Shown here: positions 14,470-29,300 of the stretch, piece after piece
How the letters are laid out: every line of letters begins with the position of its first letter
Position numbering within the stretch: position 1 is the first letter of the stretch
From: Chaunax sp. Z400
Lineage: Eukaryota; Chordata; Actinopteri; Lophiiformes; Chaunacidae
Direction: 5' to 3'
DNA length: 64,000 bases
NCBI GenBank assembly: GCA_037577475.1
Contig: CM075188.1
Coordinates: 8,218,501 to 8,282,500, forward strand
Notes under the pieces: generated by a model
Databases searched by the model: none
What the model was told of the DNA's origin: nothing
Seen by the model: the letters and a program-made list of their open reading frames with translations, nothing else
Made by a program: the position numbers and the translations under genes

Positions 14470-14950
14470 CTCTCCGAGAGTAACGGCGAAGTTATGATAG
14501 GATGGTTTTTGCTCTCAAAGTCAGTCTGATATCACCAGGATTAAAAGTGCCTCACAACTAAACCGATTCAAAAGAAAAATCAAAAGTTGTGTCCAGTAGT
14601 TCCCTCGGTTTTCACTTCTATTGTCGGTGCCTATCAATCGGATTAGGCGACTGCTCTGGTGCGTCTTTGCAGTTTTCTTGAGGATTTAACTGGTCTCTGG
14701 TGGGCAGGAGTGTGTGTGAGAGTGTGTGAGTGGGTATCCTGAGTGCTGGCAGTGCGTCCCTCCCCTGTCGCGCTGCTGTTATTGAAACCTCCACAGGATT
14801 GGAGTGTGAACTTCTTCCCTGCGCTGTGTGTAGGAAAACTCCAAGACACAGAACCAGCCCACTCCTTCAGCACAGCACAAGAAAGGAAAAAAAAAAAAAA
14901 AAAAAAAAAGCAGGGACCGGACAGACTTACTCCAGGGTTTGACTGGCCCT
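14470..14950 (-). promoter_or_regulatory. ndnf: Probable untranslated first exon and promoter region of ndnf
   Basis: A strong minus-strand donor, GGAGAG|GTAAGT, sits at 14470/14469. The coding part of ndnf starts one base after a splice acceptor, so at least one untranslated 5' exon must exist upstream, and this donor is in the right direction. The right edge is not determined. There is no clear TATA box. The interval also holds a 24-bp poly(A) run at about 14886-14909 on the plus strand. Inferred from splice logic only; transcript data would decide. Confidence 0.45.
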
Positions 14951-16349
14951 CAAACTCTAACCAGAAGGACAGATCTGGCAGACACATGGCGCGAATGCTA
15001 GTCAAATAACTACTTTTAAACTTTAAGTCACGTTTAGAGCAGGAACAGTTTAGTGCTGCTGCATATACAGACAGTGTGATGTCACCAGAGCATTCATCTA
15101 GAGACGGGCTTCCCCCACTTACTTTTTATTTCCTTGCTGTTTACTCTGATGCTCCTGGAAATTATTACTTAGCAACTTGTAGAAGTCACGCAACCCTGGC
15201 GGCTATAGGCAAGTTTTATCATGGCCTGATAGCTGGTTGTGCGCAACACGATCTTAATATGCCTCCTCTGAGAGGAACCCTCATAAGTGAAGCGGATTGG
15301 TGCACTATTGCAAAGTTTTTGCTTTTTCAACTGGAAATTCACAGTTAGGCATTAATGTTGTTGCTTACTGCTGCTGAATGCCAGGCAGGCAAGCAAATAT
15401 TTATCCAAGATAAGAACCAGTGATTGTGTCGGAACTGAATTGCCCCAAATTTATGGCTTGATGGGGGTCCATGTCTGATGAGCAGGCAATCTAGAGTTCG
15501 AGGATGCTGCAGTTTCCTCCCCAGGAGGATATGTAGCTGCAGATTGTCACACATGAGCTGCTGCAGGTTACATTCAGCTCCGTGCAGGACCTGGGTGATG
15601 ACATCTTCATCTGCAAGTTAGACTATTTCTTACATGATACATTAACATAGGTTCTCAGGAAATATCAAACATTTGATATCTTGCTTGAAACATGAAAAAC
15701 ATAGGATTAATGTTTAATATATAAAATGTTAAACTAATGTTTAAATAGAGCAAGGAAATTAGAAACTAATAAAATACACATATTCTGTTCCATATTTCAA
15801 CAGGAAGTGGTGTTTTTGGAGCAAAATGATTAGAAAATACCTGCTTATAAATGTACCAACCTTAGATTGGCCGTTCACTATCAGTAATAGCAGCTGGACA
15901 GTGTTGGTGCAAGAGCGTCATCTAGCGTCTGCTCTGAGAAGGCTGCAGAGATCATTATTAAAGGGGATTTTTTTTTTTATTTCTGCATACAGGTTTAACT
16001 CAGAAAAATGATCACTTAATGCTTTAACTGACTCTACAGTATAGAGTTGTTTCACTGAGTTTGGAAACTTAACTACTGCCCATCATGTCTCTCCACTGTC
16101 TCTCTGCCCGTAGAAGTTTAAAAAAATATATATGTATTAAGAGAGACAGGGACTACTCATGTATTTACAGGAGTAACCAACACACAGGTGTACATATGTG
16201 TTGGGGTTATTGATGCCTAGGTTCATGATTAGGGCCACTGTGACTTTCACAGCCTTGGTATTAAAATAGATGCCAAATTGAATGTGCTATAAGCCACACC
16301 AACAAGCTGTGAAAACGAAGCCACTCTGGGGACATTTATACTCACAATT

Positions 16350-16350
<1 letters not shown>

Positions 16351-16385
<35 letters not shown>
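16351..16385 (+). repeat. (CA)n microsatellite
   Basis: A pure CA tract of about 35 bp in the gene-free interval. Confidence 0.95.
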
Positions 16386-16387
<2 letters not shown>

Positions 16388-19300
16388 ACCCAGCTACATG
16401 CCAGAATCTTGAAAATGTATCCACACCAGAGACAGTTTAATACAGATGGAGGGAGGAGGAGAATAGGGAGGTTGAAAATGCTCCTGTAATCCCACTGCAC
16501 TATTTCAGCTTCAATGCAGAAAAAAAATAAAATCTTATTTTAACAAAAGCAAAACCCAGAGTCAGCTAAGCCACATATGCTCTTTTCTAACAACACTCTG
16601 TTCCTCACTGTTACAGACCCATAGGGATTCACATCTGCTAGTTTCTACTGTATGTTCACTCAGCAGATCCAGTGTATTGATTATCCAGAGAAAACAGGAT
16701 GCCGATTCTGGAGAGAGATGTTATTAACTGTTGTTCTGGTAAAACTTATAGCCCCAGCAGCAATGTGTAGATATTTAAATCCGACTATCAGTTAATTTTT
16801 TTTCTTGAATAAGTATTTCTATGAAAAGTTCCCTTTGTGTTTTCAGAGAGGCTGATCAAACCAATCATGCTGATAAGTCTTTTTTTCCATGTGTCTGGAA
16901 TGCAGCGAATCCTAAATTAATGTCTAAAGTAACTGGGAGTAAACATTCATTAATTGATGATCCATCAATAATTACACATTCACAGTCACCAAAGTCAGAA
17001 TGACTTGATAATTTGGGTGAACAACAGGAATTCAACCAATCATTAAGAGTTGCTACAGTGTTTATATTTTGTTCCATAATTTTAAAGCTGTTGCACATAA
17101 ATGCAGCAATGGCGCCAAACATTGATAAGTGAAATCATAAATATAATTACTTCCAGATAAGAGAAAATATTTTTCTCTTTCACAGCTGTGCTGCAAGAGA
17201 AATCTTTTAGTAATGTGACTGAAGCAACCCTTTTTAAAACTAAGTCAACTCATTTTTAATTTACCGATTCCCAGCAATCATTAATGCTTTATTAACAATG
17301 TGAAACAGGAAGATTGTAATTGTGACTTGTTTGCATTTCGGATATCAAGTCACTCGTCTCACTACCCTTGTCCTTTATCCTGACTGTTTGCCTGCACCTC
17401 TAATCTAAACTGTCCCTGTCAGATCAGCGGTTTGTAATCAAAAAAATATGCACCTATCTTTTAGAGACTCTGTAAAGCGGAGACTCTTCTGGATTCAATG
17501 ATCCCAATTGTATTTAAGTGATGTTACTTCCCATAATAGGCGTTTCACTGAAGTGAGGCCTTTACCTCACTGTTAGAATGACCCATAATGACCTGTAGGA
17601 TAATTACTGCCTCATGAAACATTACAAAACACAAACTGAATTATCTAGGCCATCCAGTCACAGAAAAAATGCAGCAATCAATGAGTTTTTGATACTAAAT
17701 GACAGCATGGATTTTTCTAAGGTGTTCGTGTCCTAACGTGTTAATTTGGAGGGATTTTCGTTTTATCAGCTCTTGAAGAGTCAAAAGTTGCTACATTTTG
17801 CACCGAATCTGTGTAACAAATTGTGTCAAACCAAAATTGCTGCAAATGCAACGTATTCAGGATGAGGTATGGAATCATTCACTTTTATCATGATGTTCTA
17901 AGCCCATATGCACTAAATGTTCAAAGTTTGAATGGGCACATAACCCAAACACTAAGTTGTTCAAAGATTTATGACTAAAGAAAAAACCAGACACGCAGTC
18001 CTGAGCTGCATCTCAAATTAATCTCCATGTTCTCAGCTGCCAAATAATGATACTATACTCCCATGTGGCATTAAAGTTCTCCTCCATTTCTGGCTCCATC
18101 TATTAGTAAATTGATTGTAAAGAAAAATGTTCAACTCTCTCTCTGGTTTTATAATTCATGAGGAAAAACTTGTGACTTTGAGATGCTTGCAGGTCAGTCG
18201 GGAACAACAGATGCATGCTGTGAGTCATTACACACTAATCCCTGTCTGTTTGCTTTGGGGGATAATTCTGTCACCGACTATGGCCTCACCTGACTGATCT
18301 CCTTACACTTCCCCAACAGCTCAGGTAATCCATTAATGCAGGGAGGATGGAAAGTAATATCTTATCGGACTGACATGCAGTAATATGACACTGAGAGGAG
18401 TCTGCAAAGTCTAATCTTCATCACTCACCTCACATCCATTTAACGCTGTCTGAGAGGCTTTCCTTCACAGCTAGAGAAAAGGAGGCTGAGGTCTGCATTA
18501 TAGCGGCCTACCTACTAATACTGAGTTCATCATTAACTCAGCTAAGAGCATACTCCAGGCAAACATCCACTCTGTAAACATTTCACCCCATCATTTTCCC
18601 CAGGTGTCTCTTCTTGGAGAGGGGAAGGGAGGAGAAACAATGTATGAACTCTGACCTCAGCTGAAGACGGTGCACTCTTCTCTGAAAGATTCAAAATGCG
18701 AAGATTGCACACTGGGTGACACTGAAGGCATCATCCTGACGTGAAGAGCAAGATGGAGTGGGAGACGAGGCAGAGGGTTACAGTTCAAGGGAAAGAATGA
18801 GGGAGTGAAGGATGGTGACGGGAAAGCAGGCTGTGTTGAGGACATCCTGTTAAGGGTTTTATCCCATTGCGTACCCACCTGGCCCTCAACAGATCCTCTG
18901 CCAGCTAATACAAAATGAGCCTGTGAGAGGAGATAAGGCAGGCCTGAAGCGTTTGTTATACTTCAAACCATTTAAAGGGTTTTTGCTGTTTTGTTGAGTG
19001 TGTGGTGGAGAGATCCATCATGTTGCAGAGATAAATACAGATAAACATACATTTGGGCGACATGAGTGTTTCAGCCTTTCTAAAATTAGCCTACAGGACG
19101 TCCTTAAACTCACTCATTCACTCATCCTCTCTTCAAAAGCTCTTCTAGCTCTTGATACAAAAAAAAAAAAGACTAAAAGCCACAATTGAAACCAGATGAA
19201 AGAGGACATGAGTGAAGAGCGCATGCCGTGTCAGCAACTAACTTCCTCTTATTATCCAATAAGAGAGCAGCAGTGTCAGCCTCCAACTTCATCCTATTAT

Positions 19301-20688
19301 CCAGTGAAGGAGAGGCATGTCAGTGGTGCCTGAAATACTCAGGGGACAGGGAGACATAAACAAAGAGCAAAGTTTAGATTCACAATCACACACAGAGAGA
19401 CGGATTCAAACAGGAATCTGTCCCGGGCCTTTTTAGTGAAACTCTAGAGCGCAGCCGCTCCAGGCGTGGTATGCAGATTGTAAACACAGCCTTGAGGAGA
19501 CGAGCAGAGGAGGATCTGCTCTCCCCACTCTGCTTTCTGTCTATAGGCAAGAGGAGGACAAACTAGCAGGAGCATTACATCATCTTTAACACATTGCACA
19601 AGTGACATTTACACACAATCAACCAAACATCATCTTAAAAGGATCATCTTTAACATTTTGATCATGCTTCCTGCATTACCCACTCAATTTACGTTCAGTA
19701 TTACATTTTCTGCAGGGCGACCATGGATTCAAGCTGCTCACCTACACATGCCTGGACACCCACAGCATTACTTTGTTGGGTTGCACTCCAAACAGATACA
19801 CCAGTTGTTCTTCTGTGGCTCAATGGTTGTTGGCTGCATTACAGTAACCACAAGTGTCACATAATTAATAATACAGACTTTTATGTAAATTAGCTGCAAA
19901 TACATTAATAGTATATTATTATATGTATATAGTATTACAATACCGTCTATTATGACAGTCACCTAATTGCTACAAAAGGCTAAAGACAGAGGCCTGCTGG
20001 TTTTATAATGTAACTCTATCTTAGAGATTTGTCCCCTTTTGAGACGAGCTGTGCTCCAGTATATAAGAGCTGCTCCCATTACGTATGCTCACTTCATACT
20101 GGACATGACCGTCTAACAAATGGCCCCAACACATGCTTATTCAACTTGGACAGTAAGGAATATGTTTATACTTTGTACACATTGGCATATGCTGTGTAAT
20201 GTCTGAATTTAATATACAGAGAAGAAGACCACATATCACAATGACATTAAATTACAGTCAAGAAGGATTAGACAAATTAAAAACACTCTGAGCAGCAATA
20301 TGTCTGTTCTCTGAAAGATAATTTTACATGCAATTAAAGCCACCCTTTTCAATTTTTCTGTAATTTACCGTTAGAATTTGACTATCAAGATTTTTATACT
20401 ATGTATTAAATATAATAACAGTATGATGACGTATAAGAGGTTGTTAATTGCGATGAACCTACAGAAGATTTTCATCTGAATCTGCAGCGCAGAGCATTTA
20501 GCCGCTAAAGAACCATTTAGCGCCCTCAGGAGGTGGTGGAGACCAAAAATAGAGCTAAAAGAGAGTCATTAAGGGAGTGGGCTTACGTTCACCTGATGGC
20601 CACAAACACAACTCCAAATGAATTTCCATGTTGCTATCCAAGTACTGATTATGTAAAGCTGTTTGCTGAGTTCACCATATCAGTTTAA

Positions 20689-20745
20689 AGGTCCATTGTG
20701 AAGGAATTTAGGGATTTATTCCAGGCTCCGGGTCAAACATAACGA
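20689..20745 (+). repeat. Partial 5' end of the copy A/B dispersed repeat
   Basis: AAAGGTCCATTGTGAAGGAATTTAGGGATTTATT resembles the usual left end (AAAGGTCCAGTGTGTAAGATTTAGG-like) of the same repeat family as 1226-1500 and 21520-21780. It is cut off after about 55 bp. The assignment rests on memory of the family. Confidence 0.35.
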
Positions 20746-21519
20746 GAATCTCCACGGATTATCTGAACAAATCACAAGATTTGAAAATAACCGTCACACA
20801 CTACAGGATGTCATTAGGAGCAATGAATGCACCGCCTCACGTGATCTCTGTAGAAGCAGCTCTGTAACGTGAACAAATGAGTGATGAAGTTGCCATGGCG
20901 ATCGGCCTACTTCGCAGTAAGAAAACAAGGAAACAGGAGAAATGAGTGTGGATGAGGAAATGTTGGGAAGACGCAATCAACATACGCCTACATACTATCA
21001 TATCATATCATACATACTGTAACATACCATCCTTCAGTGAGAACTGAATGAGATTTTAACTGTGTGGTTCATAGTTAACCTTAAATCGGTTCAACTTGCT
21101 TTATTGTGGCCATAGATTCTGTTTTCCATTCTGCAGAAAAAACAGATATAAACATTAATTTGTCCCAGCTGCCATTGGTCTTTTAAATCATTTCTGATTT
21201 TTTGGTGATGGCATGGCTTTGTCTCGACCCTATAGACTTTAATTCTGTATTTATTGTGGCTTCATTGTGCTCATCTGATGCTGGTGTGGATACGGCTGAC
21301 AGCACAACTAATTGCTCCTGTGGGATAAAGATTTACTTTATACTTGAAAATGATCGAGGCGGCCTCTATTGTCCAAGAGCAGATCGGTCTGTGAACGCCT
21401 CACACTACCAGATGATCTGAGAGAAACATCAGGACGAGCAAACGTCCAGACCAGTTTTCTCCAACAATTGTCGGAGGGGTGAATCAGGGTGAAAAGGCCG
21501 ATTCTCCTGTAGCGTGATT

Positions 21520-21780
21520 CCGGCTCTAGGGGCAGAAATTCAGCATAATGCTCATAATTATGTTTTCAATTGTGTTTAATCACCAGACAAAGAATTGAAG
21601 AATCCAGAACAGACAAATCAAACACTGGCTTTAGAGATGGTCTTTGTTCTTCATGTTTTCAGCAGAAACTATAGAAGAATGTGTTACTTAGGGTATTCAG
21701 TTAGTTGGTATCTGCAGCCTCACTGCTTGATGCGACTAAATCCTGTGAAAGGGACCTTTAACAGAAGGTGATATGTCGCT
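21520..21780 (+). repeat. Dispersed repeat, copy B
   Basis: The second copy of the family at 1226-1500. It preserves more of the left part (GGCAGAAATTCAGCATAAT, then TAATTATGTTTTCAATTGTG). The shared core is ACAAATCAAACACTGGCTTT, and it ends AATCCTGTGAAAGGGACCTTTAA. Confidence 0.6.
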
Positions 21781-22010
21781 GTAGTGCTACCAAAATAGCC
21801 GGATTAACCTTACAGTTCATAAATCCTAATCACTATCAGCCCATATTACTTAATTGTTTGATTTCTTTTTTAGTTTGTACCTATAGTAAACCATATTCTG
21901 ACCATTTCACATTGTTAATAACAGTCCAGACGTACTAATATGTTATAATATGTGAAATGTTTGTCTGAAAGCCTTATTTTGAAAGTGTAAAAGGATGTTG
22001 CCTACTTATT

Positions 22011-22044
22011 TCTTTACGTTTCTTTATGTTTCTTTATATTTCTT
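22011..22044 (+). repeat. Short tandem repeat, 10-bp unit, about 3.5 copies
   Basis: TTTCTTTACG, TTTCTTTATG and TTTCTTTATA follow each other, with a partial fourth TTTCTT. It is pyrimidine-rich and of no known function. Confidence 0.8.
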
Positions 22045-22977
22045 ATTTTCCATGGCCCCTTGTACTGAAAAACATTCTCTCTCCAGTTACTACTTCATCA
22101 AGAACCAGTCTGATCATTGACACAAGAGCCATGTATAATACATTTGTCTGTATTTATTCAGCTGTTGTACATTAGAGAAATCACACAATACATTTAGCTT
22201 GTGGCTCTTTGGGACACAAATGCAGAGAGACCTTCACATCAGTAGTTTTTTCTTCAGATTGTGCCTTATTTAAAACTCAAAAGGTTAAGGTGATATACTA
22301 AACTTGTGCAAAAAGTACAAAGATTTGAACTTTGATTGGAATACAGAGAATAGTTCTGAATCCAAGTTTTGCATTTCCAACTTTCTTAGGTAATCTGGTG
22401 AAAAGAGATCATTTGCATGTCATTGCGGTGTAAAGTCTGTGTTTCTCATTTGTCGGCCACAGTTTCAAAGACAGGATTTATGTGATTCTTTTATAGTGCA
22501 GCAAAAACAGAGAGCAAAGTGGAAACTTACATCAGATATAAATCATAAATTCCAAAAGTGGATACATTTGTACCATAACAGTCATATTACAGCACAACCC
22601 TGATACATCAACCTGCACTTTACAAGCATCATAATGTTGAGAAAATAATGATGAGGCCAAAGGTCTATCAATGCAGCGTATAACAGATTTTGAGTTTCCA
22701 TTATGCGCAGCGAAAATATTGCAATCATCACAGTGACTTGAGAAAGCCCAGCGAGGTGCTCAGACTTTATTAGATTTGTTCTGTGGTTGTCAGGGGGAAC
22801 TTCTACAAAAATACTTAAACGTCCTGACTGTCTGTTGAGGACGATTTCCAGTTTTATGGCCTTCAACAGGAAAAGGCCATAAAATCCTTTCAGAGAACAT
22901 TCCAGCAACAATATCACAGTCTGCTGGAGCAAGCCAAGTTTATAGTTCTGATATGAAATGTTGGAGATGAATTCACT

Positions 22978-22980
<3 letters not shown>

Positions 22981-23020
<40 letters not shown>
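22981..23020 (+). repeat. (CA)20 microsatellite
   Basis: A pure CA tract of 40 bp. Confidence 0.97.
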
Positions 23021-23022
<2 letters not shown>

Positions 23023-23874
23023 CACAGCCCTAGAGAAAATCCAGGAACATGGAGACCTAGTTTATTGAACTGAAAAATATATAAATGAAATACATTATAA
23101 AAAGAAGTTTCATTAACTTTATTATGGGCACATAAGAGTCAAAGTGTTATTAGAGCGGGTCCAAGAACGCAGTCCCTCATGTCTGGTAAGGCAATACCTG
23201 ATACCTATAGGAAGGGAAACACTGCCCCCTCCTGGTTAGAGAGATGTACTGCAGAAAGGTCTTTTATATGTTACTGTATACTTGGCTCTGTTGTAGAGAG
23301 TGTCAGTGCTTCTATAGACAGAACTAACATCCTCCTAAATCCACATTCAAACCGTTTATTTTGTCATATATCTATTTATTCAGTAGATTAAATATTTGAG
23401 GGGTTTTTTACATGTAGTATAGGGACTTAAAAACTGTTGTTTTGTTGTATAATCTTTTGACGTATAATGACAAATTAATCTTAAATCTTGAATATCAAAA
23501 AAGTCAAATGAAAGAAGTGGAACAATGTAAAGATTAGATTGGAATTAAAGGGGAGATGGATAAAGCTTCATTCCATATTGCTATATGACCTCTAGCTGTA
23601 CAAGTTAATCTTTCCACATCCAGTATGTGCTCTACTGTTAATAGCTGTTTATTTTTATTTATTTAATTATTTAGGTGAATTTTGCTATGTTCCATGTTCC
23701 CATCACCTGTTTCAAGGCTGTTACACACAGTATGTATCTAGTATATTAAACAAAAGAAATGTCTGCTGGTTTTATCTTACCTAACAGATAGATATCAATT
23801 GAAATATATAAAGATAATATAGAAATAACAGAATGAACACACACAATTATTGACTTACTGAATAACATTGAATA

Positions 23875-23877
<3 letters not shown>

Positions 23878-23911
<34 letters not shown>

Positions 23912-24004
23912 TAAAGCCTGAAGCCTCACAGTACATTTCATTGAGCTGTATATATATATATATATAAATATAAAGCCTGAAGCCTCACAGTACATTTCAT
24001 TGAG

Positions 24005-24091
<87 letters not shown>

Positions 24092-24130
24092 TAAAGCCTG
24101 AAGCCTCACAGTACATTTCATTGAGCTGTA
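23878..24130 (+). repeat. Compound satellite: three 42-bp units alternating with (AT)n tracts
   Basis: A 42-bp unit (AAATATAAAGCCTGAAGCCT, then CACAGTACATTTCATTGAGCTGT) occurs at about 23907, 23966 and 24087. The three copies look identical. Each is preceded by an AT tract of different length: about 29, 17 and 79 bp. Identical units with unequal AT spacers point to recent slippage or unequal exchange. Confidence 0.95.
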
Positions 24131-25633
24131 GACTGTATTTTTGAGCAGAGCAGGGACTGTGGACCTATAGCCAGACTGGGATGTATTATGACGGGATGTC
24201 TTAACAGCTGACAGCATCACAACAGATGCTTTCATTTTGAGGATGACAAACTACTCTTTACATCTTACTGTCAATCCCAGCAGTGGAAGTGACTGCTGCA
24301 GGTGTTGCTTGAGAGGTGTGTTCCTGTCTTATCTTTAGCTGGCTCTAATCCCCTTCATGTCCATTATGTACAGACAAGCTAAATATAGTGTAGAAACAAA
24401 TCCACATCACATGTGAAATCTGTGTTATGCATGATACGTCCAATTGATTTTTATAGATATTTCTTCAATAGATAAAAACTGCACTGCATTTTATAAATGA
24501 TGACAGTATTTGTATTCAAATCCCTGTTATTGGACAGTAATAGCATTTGTGTTTATGACATAGATAGACAAATCTAAAATCTACTACTCAAGGCTAGCTT
24601 TCCCTTTTACTTTATCATCTGAAGCAAACCCCTCCATAAACCTGCTCAGGAGGCCATCTGGACCAGCTGCTTGTCTCTATTCACCTTCTCTGAGCTTCTG
24701 AGCCTTCGGTGATAAACTGTCAAACTGAGCTGCAGACGAGTCAACAAAGCCAGAGGGAAGGGACTGTTTACTATATATCAGATAAAGCCTGCTTTCTGTG
24801 TTTGTTCTTCCATGACTGTCACCTGGATGGAGGATATTCAAGGTCTGGCAGGTCCTTCTGAAAATGTTGTACAGTTTAGACCTATAAATATTACTAATAG
24901 TGTTAGAATGGAGGAGAATCGTGTTCAATTATACCCCCACCTTTGAGCTTGTTAAAAAATATGGTTGAAAAATGGTTGTTTGAATGACACTAGAATACAT
25001 TTTCTTTTGCAGACTGAACCAAAATGTCATCTGTATCCTACAGTAGGTCTCTGGTATTATTGGGGATTGTAATTTCACACAAAAAATCCCTTAGATTTGT
25101 TTGAGCTAAAATATCAAGTGGATTGTTGACTCAAGCCTTTTTAAGTGTGCCTGCATTTGTTAATGAACACAGAAATGAGAATATATGCACTCTCTTCTCT
25201 CAGTATGTCATGCAGCTGCCATTCTCACCACTGGGTGGCAGTAATGTGTAATACCCTGTAAATACGGTCCCTGCTGTTTCTAGTCAACTGTACCTGAGAG
25301 CTCACATACTCTCTGCTAGCAGCACTTAAAGTAAATAGAAATGTAGGGGACCCTATCTCAATAAGGTACACCAATCATAAGCTCCACACAACAATGAACC
25401 AGCTCAGAAAAAAGCATAACAATGAAACCCTAAAATAATCATACATTTGTATAAATAACCATCATGAATTCAAATAAAGAGTATTTTTATGAGTCAGTGT
25501 TGCTCCACAGTAAAGGAAATACTGTGGACCAAAGCCGCTGCCATTATTCTCCTTGATGTAAAAGTACGGAAGCCTAGTGCTGCCAAAAGAAGAAGTGGAT
25601 CAGTATCACATTATACCATGAAAGTTTTAATGG

Positions 25634-25643
25634 TAGATAGATG

Positions 25644-25720
<77 letters not shown>
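25634..25720 (+). repeat. (GATA)n microsatellite
   Basis: About 21 tandem ATAG/GATA units with one early GATG interruption. Confidence 0.97.
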
Positions 25721-25721
<1 letters not shown>

Positions 25722-26323
25722 CATACATAATTAATTATTTAATTCATACAGCATTAGAGGTTATGAGTTTATCAGGTTATATTTAGCATTTATGAGCATC
25801 CGCGGTACAAGAAGAGCCAGAGAATTCCACATGGTGAAACTTAAGAAAAAATATCAGCTCTAATATTAGTAATATTAGCTCATGATCAGTTTCAGTGAAG
25901 GAAGAATCTATAAAAAGAAATGATCGGTCTGTTTTCATTAACATCCATGCTCTTCCTACAGCTGCTGGCTTACCACTGGGCATCTGGACGCTGGGGACAC
26001 CTGTCACCGTTGACCTCTGACCCCCGGCTGCAGCTCTGTGCTGGCGACACTTGAGATGCCCTCTGACAATGCATGAAGCACATATGCAGATGCAGATGCA
26101 CAAACAGGCATGCGTGTGCACACAAAGACACACACACACATCTGATTACATTACCTGTAATAATTCAATACACTGACGGACAGGTGCTCTCACACACGGA
26201 ATCAGACAGCACCCTGCCTGTATGTGCTTGAGTGTGTGTGGCTAAACGGGGTTTGCTCTTTGTTTCTCCTCTAAACAGCATTATAGGCATCCCCATATGA
26301 TTGAGCCCGGTGTTGTTGCCTGA

Positions 26324-26330
<7 letters not shown>

Positions 26331-26355
<25 letters not shown>
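26331..26355 (+). repeat. (GT)n microsatellite
   Basis: A short GT tract of about 25 bp in the gene-free interval. Confidence 0.9.
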
Positions 26356-29300
26356 CCGTTTATGTATTTGTGTGCAAATAAAAGGCCTATGGAAAGCAGA
26401 AGGCTGCAGGCTGTTATCTCTTCATGTGAATGTTTGCTGTTACAACAGAGCTCTGGCCTCTGTGCAGCAACCAAAGGAGATTTGCTGTGACATTAAGATT
26501 AAACCAAGTCTTTCCCTTACACACACACACACACACAAGCTGAAGCCAGGAGAGTAGACAGATGAAATGTGGACACAATCACTGGAGAGTACTCATGGGA
26601 ATATTGAGAATAGAATTAGCGACAAGAGCACTAGTCGGGAGAGCTGTAAGACAAAGAAAACAGGATAAAGTTTATGAAAGACGATGTAAATTCAGAAGTG
26701 TTGATCTTTTCAGTTAAATACACTCCTGTACAGCCATGTCTGATGAGTACAACCATGACTGTCCACCCTTCTATGATGTGCAAAGAATGACAGATGTGCC
26801 TGCCTGGTTTCAGCCCTCAAGCCTCGGAGAAACCAACCACCTAATCAGTCCTGCAAGCCTTCTGTAGCAGGCCATAAAATGCAAATACGTGCCACTCTGA
26901 TACCGAGCTACTGCTCGTTCAATCTAACAGAGGAGTAACAATCATAGATGGGAGGGCCCTTATGATTGATTCTGAAGAAACAGTGGCTTAAAGTGTTACC
27001 ACTGGAGACAGTTTGGATAAGAGATAAGCTGACCATGTGTTTGCTGTCACACAGTATGTCAATCTGTTTGTTAATTTGTGATCTGATGTGGGTATAACAT
27101 CGTTAACTACGCCTTCAGCTGGGTGTCTGTATTTGTGCTGCACAGATGTGAGTGAGATGACTTTTTGCAGAGGCTTTATCAGCCAGCAACACAAAGAACT
27201 ATTCAGTACCCAGAGAGACACAACAAAGAGACAATTTACTGCAACAAAGACACCTCCGTCCTGAAGGCCAAAACCAGGCCTGGGCGAAAACCTGAACAAA
27301 AACCCTTCCATGAGCTGGTATTAAAACGGCAGATCGCCATGCAAAATTCTAACCTCAGGTAGAACAAGCATTGGTGAGCAAAAGCCTTGGTAAATGGGAA
27401 AACAAGTCACAATGTTAAAGGGTCAATTACAAGAAATAACAGACACTACATGTCAATTTTCCTCAGGGGATAATGAGAAATCCAGATAGATTTGGTTGTG
27501 CTTGTCAACGTTTGGAGGCATCAACTGACAAACGACACTTAAACATTCAACAATACAACTCTCCAGAAGATGAAATTTGTTTTCTTATTTCTGCTATGAT
27601 CACTGTTTACAGCAAGCTCCCACAATTATCCAGATTAATGGGGGCACTTATTTTGAAAGGAATGCTGCCGTTTATTTTAAAATGTAATTTTTCAATGCTG
27701 TGAGAAACATAAAGAAATATTATTCATCGCCATAGACAGATAAATCAAATCCTGGACAACCTAGACTAAAACAATCTGCATACAAGTCAATACCACTAAA
27801 AGACAACATATGTATTCTCTAACTTGGGCGAATCAGCCCTTTAATCATTAAAAGGTATTATAGACTATATATAGACTGTAAAAATCTGATTTTTTTTTAC
27901 ATCTAAATCTTGTGGTTTTTTCACTGAGAAAGTAGGGCGATGGCACCTCTGCTCAATGACATCCATAAAATATGAAACCGGTGTTGAGTGGCGTACAGGA
28001 GGCATACTTCCTGTGTGCAGCGATAGGATTATAAAAGGTGGAACACGCCCCACAAATCTCAGAATAAAGTCATCACAGTTGATGGATACAGGATGAGCTG
28101 ATCAATCCTCTCCATCAAACATACTGAGAGAGTGAGACTGCGAGAGAGCCCTGAGTCAAGAGTAATCAACCAAACAAAAGGAAATGCAGATTACCTGTTG
28201 CTATGACGACTGCAGCTGCAGTGTCACAGCAATCCACTCTGACAGAGACCTAAATAGAGCAAGCTTTACAAGCAAAGTGAAATTTGATATTGCTCAGCGG
28301 GCCAGGTGCTCCCTAATAACCAACAGTAGCAAGGTACACACTAACCTGATTAACATGAAGGCTGCTTGTGCTTTATTTGGTGCATCCACATGTATGATCA
28401 GATAATATGTTCATGCACATAATATACATGACATTTGTGTTCTCATGTTTACATTTGTTCTTGATATGTTCCAGTGTGAACGCACAGACACTACAGCTAA
28501 AGCTGAAAATGAATGCAAATGTGCAGAACTCTGTTTAGGTTCATCATTTTGTGTCCCATTCTGTATGTTGCAGGGCAGCTGGGAGTCAGAGAACCCCCCC
28601 CCCTCTCCTTTACATCACCCCCGCCTCTACCCCACCCACTCTGGCTGACCCCCTCCCCCAGCCCATCATCATCAGACACCAGCAGCTGGCAGCCTGCCCC
28701 ATTTAACTCCCTCCAGCACTCACTGGGCCCGGGTAATAACTAGTGCTCAGCACCATCCATGGCCACCACACCTGCCCCCTAACTGGTAGGACCGTCCCAT
28801 CTGGGACCTTATGGTGGGGCATCTCAAAGGGGTGTCGTCTTACTTCGCAAAACAGCTAATGGTTCTGTGAAAGTGAGGAGAATATCCAAACATCAGTGAT
28901 TGGAGTCAAATCATGTCATTGATGAGATTCATGTTGTTTTCAGGCTCTCATCCCCAAACTTTATGTACATGGTAATAACAATTTATGTGTACAAACTTGG
29001 CAGACTCCCAAGAGTCACAACAGCAAACTTCATAACATATAGTCTGAATATATCTCCTGATTGTTGTGTGAGTTATGAAATTGCCATTGCTTTTGTAATC
29101 AGGTGTTTTTGATTTGATAAAAGGCGCTGTATACGTGACAATACAGAGAGGGACGCTGTGTGTAGTTTGTGCTGAGATAAGTCCTCATCATTAGCAACGA
29201 CCAGATGGTAGGTTGATCATGCACATTGCTTTGCTACTCTGCTGTCTGTCTTCCTCATTAGAAACCACATTCACACAGAGAGAGAGAGAGAGAGTAATGA

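Noticed and set aside
23855..24235. Open frame rich in Tyr-Ile
   Set aside because: It is translation of the AT tracts and the three 42-bp units.
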